Positions 56,701 through 64,000 of a DNA stretch of 64,000 bases are shown here, piece by piece; within the stretch, counting starts at the first letter, position 1, and each line of letters opens with the position of its first letter. Location: positions 1,116,001 through 1,180,000 of the forward strand of contig JADLSH010000254.1 in the NCBI GenBank assembly GCA_016169945.1, written 5' to 3'. The stretch is from Trachythela sp. YZ-2020 (taxonomy: Eukaryota > Cnidaria > Anthozoa > Malacalcyonacea > Clavulariidae). The position numbers and the translations under genes are program-made. Under the pieces are notes generated by a model. The model was given only the letters and a program-made list of their open reading frames with translations, was not told the DNA's origin and made no database searches.

Positions 56701-59700
56701 ATGTTCGATTACAATACAGGAGTGCCATTTTACCTGCTGCTTTTATCAAAACTAGTGCTACTAGGATTAACGTTGGTGTATATTTATTATTTCCATCCTG
56801 TCTGGTTAATACGTATTTGGACACGGTAAGATTTCAAATATATTGTTCTGCTAATACATTATTATTATGATGATGATTGATTGTTTTGCAAGTTGCAACA
56901 TAATAATTATGATAAAAATTATTTAAATATGGCAAAAGGCAGCATAGACTGACAATAATGGAGGGGCGGGGTAGAGCTGTAGAGCAAAGTTGGGGGCATT
57001 CTCTCTACGAACAGGGATGGATTTACTGGGGGGGGGGGTGCACACCCCTCCAATGCTTGGCCAAGGAGGTGCAGGAGGATGCAAATCTGCAATATCATCA
57101 AAATTTTGGGAAAATCAAATATCTGGTCATTGAAAGGCCTTTTGACCATCTAGGCAATCATATTTTTCAAAAAAATTCTGACATGATAACCCCCTTGACC
57201 CTGCAGGGGTCCTGATCAGGGGGTGATGATTCACTGAGCCACACCCTGCTTCATGACCAGCACCTGCTTAGCACCCCGCTATCAGATTATGCTGGATCCT
57301 TCCATGTGTACGAATATTTAGAATTTTGAAGCTTTATTTAACTTCTGTCACATAGGTACAGAATATGGCGAGCTGGTTTAAAAAAACACTGTCTAAAAAT
57401 CACAGATGAACTAGAAATCTCATATTTAGAAAGGAAAGGAGTTGCAAATGCTCAGGTTTTGCTGTTTGTTCATGGTTTGACTGGAGACAAGGAAGTATTT
57501 TGTGACTTGGTTTCGTATTTGCCAACAAAATTTCACGTCATTCTCATCGACCTGCCTGGTCATGGAGAGTCAAAGCCGAATGATGATCAATCTGATTATA
57601 GACCTTCTGTTTTGGTTGATTATGTACATGAGGTATTGTAAATTCATGGGCATACAGGAGACCCAAACAAGCAGAAGCCCTGCCTAATTGTTAATGGCAC
57701 TTTCTATAATTGGGGCCCCTAGCAGACTGAAAGCCTGGAGGAAGTTACCCCTTGGACCTCTAGCGAGAACAATTTAGAACTGATAGAGCTCTCCAGTATA
57801 AATATAGTTAGTTTAGTTTAGGTTTCCTCCTGTAGTAACACTGGACCAAGAAGAGATGATCCTTACTGAACCTCTAGGGAGAACAGTTTAGAACTGATAG
57901 AGCTATCCAGTATAAATAAAGTTAGGTTTATACATGGGTTTATACAAACTGGTACTAGTACCAGCTGATCCATCATTGCAGGGTAAATAAAGTTTTTATT
58001 ATTATTAGTTTAGTTTAGGTTTCCTCCTGTAGTAACACTGGAGCAATAAGAGATGATCCTTATTGGACCTCTAGAGAGAACAGTTTAGAACTGATAGAGC
58101 TATCCAGTATAAATAAAGTTAGTTTAGTTTAGGTTTCCTCCTGTAGTAACACTGGATCAATATGGGATGACCCTCACTGGACCTCTAGGAAGAACAGTTT
58201 AGAACTTATAGAACTATCCAGTATAAATAAAGTTAGTTTAGTTTAGGTTTCCTCCTGTAGTAACACTGGACCAATAAGGGATGACCCTCACTGGACCTCT
58301 AGGAAGAACAGTTTAGAACTGATAGAACTATCCAGTATAAATAAAGTTAGTTTAGTTTAGGTTTCCTCCTGTAGTAACACTGGATCAATATGGGATGACT
58401 CTTACTGGACCTCTATTCCTCTAGGGAGAACGGTTTATAACTGATAGAACTATCCAGTATAAATAAAGTTAATTTAGTTTAGGTTTCCTCCTGTAGTAAC
58501 ACTGGATCAATAAGAGATGACCCTTACTGGATCTCTAGGGAGAACAGTTTAGAACTGATAGAGCTATCCAGTATAAATAAAGTTAGTGTATTTCAGGTTT
58601 CTTCCTAAATTAGTCTTTGAATTAGTTTTTTTTTGTATAAAAATAATGAAAACATGATTTTGTCTTAGTTTGTTAAAGCTTATGGTTTTGGCAACAGAAA
58701 GTTGAACATCATTGGTTCATCTATGGGCGGGGCCATTGCTGGAATTTATGCTGCCAAATATGGGGATGAGTCATTATCCTCTGCCGTGTTAGTTTGCCCA
58801 GCCGGGATCCATTCTCCTGAAATGACTGAATTTTTGGTCAAGAGTCGCGATGATTTAAGCAAGAATCTGGATAAGAGTACATTGCTACCAAACACTCCAG
58901 AGGAATTGAATGAAATGTTGAAGTTGGTTATGTATCATAAAATAGATATACCATATCGTATTGCAATGGCTATTGTGTCGATGAAACAAATGAAAGCTCA
59001 TGTTTATAAGAAAGGTAGAGCATTTTAATAAGCGAAGGCCCTTCGTCTGGAAGTTAGTTAAGAAGACGAAGGACCTTCGCTCAAAGCGTTGAAGTTCTTG
59101 TTGTATTTTTCAGGTAGATTGATCCTAAAGACCCAAAGATGATTGTATAGACGCTACATACACTAGTACCACACGTGTTTAGTCTTGTTTCTGGCCTTCT
59201 TTCTGGTGTCCATTCAAAACGTCCCCAGGTCAAAACGTCCCCGTCTCTGCTGGTCATTGTATATCTTAAATGTTAAATAAATACTAATATCTATATATAC
59301 TTTTTGTTTCTTTTACATTTTTAACAGTGCCTCAAATGACTAGTGAGGGCAATATTCTTAGACTTAGTTTGGAATCGTAAAATTTAGCATTGAAGCCTCA
59401 ACCTCTAATATAGATTTTGGAAATGGCCTACTGAGTATTCAAGATGTTGGTTTATACCAAAAACAATTAGACAACACCTGGTTCTTTGATAGTTTAAACA
59501 TATTTTGCAATGAGTTCAACCAAGAGATGTTTGACTTGGGTTGGGGACGTTTTGACTGGTAAGCTTCATTCTAGCTCGGGTATCGCCTCATTTTCCAACA
59601 CACTCACGACTAACAAATCGGTTTCTTTTTGTTTTAGTTATGAGTGATATGACCATTGATGGTGAATATTTGATGTTGGATAAAGTTCTTGAAGAAATTC

Positions 59701-59996
59701 AGAATCCAGTTCTTTGTGTTTGGGGCGAGCATGATAAGGTTCATGGAAATATCTTTTAAATTTTTCCATATTTTTTTTCAGTTTCGAGATATTGGGGTTT
59801 GTTTAATAAATTTGAAATATATTATCTATTCTTTTCACTTCAGATGTTACACGTGTCTGGTAGTGACGTTATTAAACAACGGGTAAAAAATGCCGAAGTT
59901 CATATATTGGATAGATGTGGCCACGCTGTAACATTGGACAGACCAAGAAAACTCGTCAAAACTATAACGCAGTTCTTGGAAAAAATTGCAACGTAA
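56701..59996 (+). CDS. ABHD6: Monoacylglycerol lipase ABHD6-like, five exons, complete
   Basis: Exons 56701-56825, 57356-57632, 58669-59014, 59638-59738 and 59844-59996, all GT-AG, give 1002 nt and 333 residues (human ABHD6 is about the same length). Order: an N-terminal membrane anchor (residues ~8-30, FYLLLLSKLVLLGLTLVYIY) and an alpha/beta-hydrolase fold. HGLTGDK is the oxyanion-loop motif and DLPGHGES follows. GSSMGG carries the nucleophile Ser152, WGEHD the acid Asp282 and CGHAV the His310, so the triad is complete. The family hydrolyses monoacylglycerols, including 2-arachidonoylglycerol, and lysophospholipids at membranes facing the cytosol. The start ATG directly precedes the anchor. 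Intron 1 holds a hAT MITE; intron 2 holds a ~118-bp minisatellite. The ENOSF1-like gene begins 535 bp downstream on the same strand. Confidence 0.93.
57010..57306. mobile_element. hAT MITE, CAGGGATGGAT family (copy 2), in ABHD6 intron 1
   Basis: Starts CAGGGATGGATTTACTGGG and ends ATGCTGGATCCTTCCATG. Flanks TCTACGAA and TGTACGAA form a 7/8 target duplication. Interior matches 41792-42060 in inverse. Confidence 0.7.
57750..58605 (+). repeat. ~118-bp minisatellite in ABHD6 intron 2
   Basis: 'gtttcctcctgtagtaacac' recurs near 57822, 58018, 58136, 58247, 58364 and 58482, each followed by 'gggatgacc', 'acctctaggaagaacagttt' and 'atccagtataaataaagtta'. About six to seven units. The first gap is longer because of an inserted ~80 bp ('tttatacaaactggtactag'). 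Confidence 0.85.
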
Positions 59997-60531
59997 TTGT
60001 AACATCGGGAAATATTTTGAGCTGGAGTGTCTTTTTAAACTTGTTGTACGATTTTTGTTGTTGCTTTTTACTCTTGCGTTAATAACAATTAATCAAATAG
60101 ATCATAACGTGATATTGTAGAATATTTACAAAGAAAAAGAACGATTGAAAACGAAAGAAAATCAAATGCCCGATTTGAAGCATGTATGCATCGAAAGCTT
60201 TGCATCGTCGCAATGCAAACCTACAGAGAACCTTAAATTTAAACGATATTTGACTACCCAACGTGCGAATCTTTAAATGATCAGTTAGCTCATCTCGCCA
60301 AAACAAGATTTTTGTTGCTGTTTCGCAGACGCTATATTCCACTATTTCAAAGTCTGCATGCAGGCTAAGCCTGTTCGCAGGCAAATGAAGGCGTAGGCGG
60401 CGAAGCGCGATCAAAAATCAAATTTGAGTGACTGTGTACGGCCTATTTTTGATATTTTTATATATATTTTTTATTAAATTTTGTAAATGAACTACTTAGT
60501 TTTGTTGTGATATTGAACACTGAATGCAGTT
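59997..60531. other. ABHD6-ENOSF1 intergenic spacer
   Basis: 535 bp holding the 3' UTR of the upstream gene and presumably the promoter of the next. A 111-codon minus-strand ORF (60079-60414) shows no motif and is not called. The compact same-strand arrangement leaves room for a short promoter only. Confidence 0.5.
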
Positions 60532-63500
60532 ATGTCTTTGGGAACAATAACAGATATTACAGTTCGAGATATTCGTTTCCCAACATCAAAAGAGTTGCAC
60601 GGCTCTGATGCAGTGGTAAGCGCATCATTGCGATATTAAATTTAGAAATTCTGTCGAGTATGTAGAGGAATTTATGGTGTTTATTTTTTTATATTGTTGT
60701 ACTATAGCTATATTAGCATATCAAACTGGTCCTAAATCTTTGCAATAAAAACATTGTAACACAAAGCAATTTCCATAAAATTTGTGGATTAAACCATTAT
60801 TTCACTGCCATTATACTGCAATGTGCCCTAATGCACCCTCTGTTATTTACTTGTTAAGGGGGAAATGTTGTGTGTAAATGGTTAACTATGCTATCAGCCA
60901 GTGCCTCTTGTTAGCTGCAATGTGCCCTATAAACGCACCATTAGTTGTTCTATTCTGTCTAACACTGAAAAGTATTGGACATATTACCATTAACCGTTTA
61001 GCCCTTGACCATTTGCAGAATTGATGAAAAGTACCCATTATACATGTGCAAGATCCTTCCCTTGACAAGTAAAATCGTCTGGCATTAGACAGAGTAAAAT
61101 AGCAATGTAGGGGTGCATTGCAGCTCAATGGGTTTAATGAGTAAACTTCAATTTTATTATTATTCATATTTAATATATTTCATGGTTTGTTGTTGATTTA
61201 AAGCACAAGGATCCAGATTACTCGGCAGCATATGTTGTCATCAAAACAGATCGATCTGATCAACTGGCGGGATATGGCTTAGCTTTTACTTTAGGACGAG
61301 GCACTGAAATTGGTGGGTATATATAGAAAATATTGCAAACATTAGGTTCCAGTATTTTACACGTTACTAAAGTCCCTTGTATTATTTTTGTAATAATTTT
61401 ACTTTTTTCTATAGTTGTCCTTGCAGTGAAGGCATTTATACCTTTCGTCATTGGAACATCATTAGATGAAATATTTAATGATTTTGCTTCATTCTGGAGG
61501 TCACTTGTTAACGAAAGCCAGTTACGATGGGTGGGTTTACCATTAACAGTAATCAAATGTGAGAATTATATAAAATTATAGCACAATAAACTGCAGGGAA
61601 ACTTTACAGTAATGTTTCTGTTTGTAGATTGGTCCAGAAAAGGGCGCAATACATACAGCACTTGCTGGCATTATAAATGCACTTTGGGATTTGTGGGCGA
61701 GAATGGAAGGAAAGGTGATGAAAATGAATAGAAATCCACACTTTGTTTTGAACATATGATGTAATATATCATACACGAGAAGGGGTTTATTATAGTGATT
61801 TGAAACACCAAAAAGTATGTTGAAAAAAAAAGTTGCTAGCCAAGTTTTTTAACATACTTTGAGGTGTTTTTAAATCACTATAATAAACGACTTCGAGTGT
61901 ATGATATAGCTTCTCAAACAAACCAGTATTTAAAGAGAAATTCAACGCGAAAGTTGAGTTAATTTATGGGTGTTTATTACCGTGGTATCAAGACAACGAT
62001 ACGGTGGTGATTTCCTTTGTGTTTTGCTCATGAATTATTAATGAGTTTGAGAAGTATTTATAACATACAAAAACATCTCCTTAATTATTCATGCATTTAA
62101 AAATTCCTTTTCTTCAGCCTCTTTGGAAATTGCTAGTCGATATGGTATGTTGTGATGTATATAATATTTTTGTAAATTGACATGTTATGTGCATGAATGT
62201 AAATAAATTTTTGTAGTGTAATGCAATTAAAATGATATTTTTTTATCATACTTACAATCTTATAGGATCCTGTGAAGTTAATATCAACAATTGACTTTCA
62301 TCACATGTAAGATCAAGTATTTATTTGTTTTAGTTATTAGACTTCCCATGTTCACTTGTCATAAATTTGATTTGTTGTGACCAACCAAAGACTTGGTGTT
62401 CTTATTAGTGGGGTTCTCACCAGGGGGTCAGCCTTTTTGGCCGGCAGAAAGTGTTCAACGTCAGCAATGTTGACACTTGCGAGAGCAGAAAATAAAACTA
62501 CATCTCTAAATTGTGAAATTACAATATCGGAATCGCCAAAATATCGGCCCTTCAATATCGGTTATCGGAATATCAGTGAATTTCCATATCGGTGCATCAA
62601 TAGTACTATGTACTGTACAGTGTATAATAAAATAATTAATATTATTTTCTCACTCCAATAACTGCTGAATGTCAGACCACCATCTGCTCTGTGATATAGT
62701 CAATAGTTTTTAGTAAAACCGCTAAGAGTCTTAGTGCAGAATTTACTGTATACTCGATAAACAAATTTTTACTACGATGTTAATTTTGTCTGTTTGTGAT
62801 TTTAAAAATTATAGTCTTTCAATTATATAGTGATGATGCGTTAACAAAACAGGAGGCCTTAGGTAGTTGATTATAATTTTCTTGAACATACAATGTCAAT
62901 GTACAATATTTTTGGTTTTAAAGTGTACTTTATGAAATGGGATATTGACTTTCATTGACATTGAACATTGCTACCCTTTCTTCGTTTAGAAATCTTAACA
63001 AAGAATTCGTCTTCGAAAAACGAAAGAGGTGGGTTAAACATCATATCAATGAATCCCAAATATTTAATTGCACTTTCATTTCTCCACAAATCGTCTTTGG
63101 ATTGAATGAAACGCAAAAACCAAAACAATGGCTTATATTTTGGGTATCTCGCACGATAGAACTGAACGTTGAACACTTGAACGGTTTTTGTAGTTAGAAA
63201 TTTCAAGCGAAAACTAGACACGTATTTTAGACCTACCAGGAGAAGTTGCGAAAAATGTGACTGTACCCTCTGGCAGGAATTGAACCTGCGGCCTTGTGAT
63301 TCCGGTGCAGCGCTCTGACCACTGAGCTACAGAGTCCAGTTGTCAAGAGCTAAGTTACCAACCTCGTCCCAATCATCCCTCGCCCAGGGCCTTTTTTAAG
63401 AAATCGTTAGTGGGGGGGCAATAATCGAAAAGGGGACCTAACAAGTGGATGGCCGTCAACGTTTGTCAATAAATATTATTGGTTTTGTCGTCGACGGGGG

Positions 63501-64000
63501 GGGGGAACTAAAAAAATTTTTCCCGGACTATACAACATATTCCTATTTTTTATCTAAAATATGTAAACCGATCCCTGTTTTGGTTGTGATAATACCGTAA
63601 TTTTCCTCAAAATTATAGTTTGCTTTTGGCACACAAGGGACCTTCACTGGGGGGGCAAACAGTTGACTGGGGGGGCACTGGGGGGGCAAAAGTTGACTGG
63701 GGGGGCAAACATGGGGGCTGGGGGGGCATTTGCCCCCCCAGTGCATTAGTTAAAAAAGGCCCTGCCCTCGCCTCTCTCAACAAAGGCCGTGGGGACCAGG
63801 TTGCTCAGTTACCTTGACAACACCCTCTGAATATCCCTGCCTGTATTTTCATATCAAATTATCTCGACATCTTAAGCTATAATGTCTTGCCAGAACAGTA
63901 TATTTTGGAGCATGGGTATCCAGCTTACATCACCTCTATTGGTTGGCTTGGTTATGATCAAGAAAAAATACGAAATCTTTCTCAAAAAGCTCTAGCGGAT
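60532..64000 (+). CDS. ENOSF1: ENOSF1-like L-fuconate dehydratase, N-terminal exons (partial)
   Basis: Nine exons in frame: 60532-60615, 61204-61312, 61415-61530, 61628-61714, 62118-62144, 62266-62306, 62831-62862, 62990-63028 and 63894-64000 (runs off the edge). Product starts [19 protein letters not shown], then [68 protein letters not shown] and [16 protein letters not shown]. This co-linear series is the mandelate-racemase/muconate-lactonizing N-terminal part of ENOSF1, an enolase-superfamily enzyme that dehydrates L-fuconate in sugar-acid catabolism and is placed in mitochondria in vertebrates. The Mg-binding barrel residues lie beyond the window. Several exons are tiny (27, 32, 39 and 41 nt). 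The last intron carries a SINE-like sequence and a hAT MITE. Confidence 0.93.
60820..61140. mobile_element. AATGCACC-type MITE copy in ENOSF1 intron 1
   Basis: Ends resemble 'gcaatgtgccctaatgcacc' and 'ggggtgcattgcagctcaat', with 'acaagtaaaatcgtctggca' inside, matching the element at 25107-25196 but longer and rearranged. Confidence 0.45.
61765..61908. mobile_element. Foldback MITE in ENOSF1 intron 4
   Basis: Arms 'tatatcatacacgagaaggg' and its near complement ending 61908 ('gagtgtatgatata') pair over about 60 bp around a short A-rich loop. No coding capacity. Confidence 0.65.
63195..63340 (-). repeat. tRNA-derived SINE-like sequence
   Basis: On the minus strand 63336-63266 is tRNA-like: A box TAGCTCAGTGG, D-arm GCTC/GAGC, B box GGTTCAATTCC in a perfect GCAGG/CCTGC T-arm. 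The anticodon stem does not pair and the outer acceptor pairs are mismatched, so it is not a working tRNA. The sequence continues past the tRNA part ('tttttcgcaacttctcctgg'), as in a SINE body. It lies antisense in the last ENOSF1 intron. Confidence 0.6.
63385..63764. mobile_element. hAT MITE with G7 arrays, perfect 8-bp duplication
   Basis: Termini CAGGGCCTTTTTTAA and TTAAAAAAGGCCCTG are perfect complements, with CCCTCGCC duplicated (63377-63384, 63765-63772). The right half carries six GGGGGGG runs spaced 10-20 bp (63646-63730). It lies in the last visible ENOSF1 intron. Confidence 0.9.

Noticed and set aside
63266..63336. Functional tRNA gene
   Set aside because: A and B boxes and T-arm are good, but the anticodon stem does not pair and two acceptor pairs fail; sequence continues like a SINE body.
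1..64000. CRISPR arrays, bacterial operons or ribosome-binding sites
   Set aside because: Introns, transposon types and gene families are animal; the tandem repeats lack CRISPR repeat-spacer structure.

Overview
The window is animal nuclear DNA: AT-rich, intron-bearing genes with GT-AG introns, one tRNA-derived SINE-like sequence, and much transposon debris. The mix (THAP/P-type, hAT, TTAA-class and CR1/L2/Jockey-like non-LTR elements, KDZ-like cysteine-cluster fragments, hammerhead ribozymes beside (TA)n) suggests a cnidarian, perhaps an anthozoan. That is inference from content, not a species call.

Layout: 0-1.1 kb, a large minus-strand exon with a PHD finger. 5.7-6.8 kb, a five-exon plus-strand gene for a small CCHC zinc-knuckle/RGG protein. 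7.0-9.9 kb, a satellite of ~400-bp dimers built from two diverged ~200-bp halves. 10.5-14 kb, hAT-like and TA-class non-autonomous elements. 14.35-21.0 kb, a full-length P-type transposon with exact ends, an 8-bp target duplication and a decayed THAP transposase, inserted into a repeat whose empty copy lies at ~35.7-36.1 kb. 28.8-32.1 kb, a cysteine-rich gene remnant split by a non-LTR retrotransposon. 32.4-35.56 kb, a minus-strand non-LTR element (endonuclease plus RT) with a frameshift at the catalytic box. 36.3-39.0 kb, a TTAA-flanked element. 39.0-41.0 kb, wreckage of several transposon genes (CxC5-like, THAP, YqaJ). 41.5-43.0 kb, 3' exons of a ribonucleotide reductase small-subunit gene with an internal deletion. 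45.65 kb, one RAD51-paralogue Walker A exon. 46.4-50 kb, hAT elements, three hammerhead ribozymes and nested palindromes in (TA)n. 52.3-53.5 kb, compound minisatellites. 56.7-60.0 kb, a complete five-exon ABHD6-like lipase gene. 60.5-64 kb, nine exons of an ENOSF1-like gene running off the right edge.

The clearly functional-looking genes are ABHD6-like and ENOSF1-like (tandem, same strand, 535 bp between stop and next ATG), probably the CCHC/RGG gene and the PHD gene. They are unrelated household functions: lipid hydrolysis, sugar-acid dehydration, RNA or DNA binding, chromatin reading. Most other coding sequence is dead mobile DNA.

The most striking signal is the cluster of three textbook type-I hammerhead ribozyme motifs at 47.65-47.93 kb. 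Two are in direct orientation with cleavage sites 152 nt apart, and stem II shows a compensatory base-pair swap. This is the layout expected of a retrozyme or Penelope-like terminal repeat.
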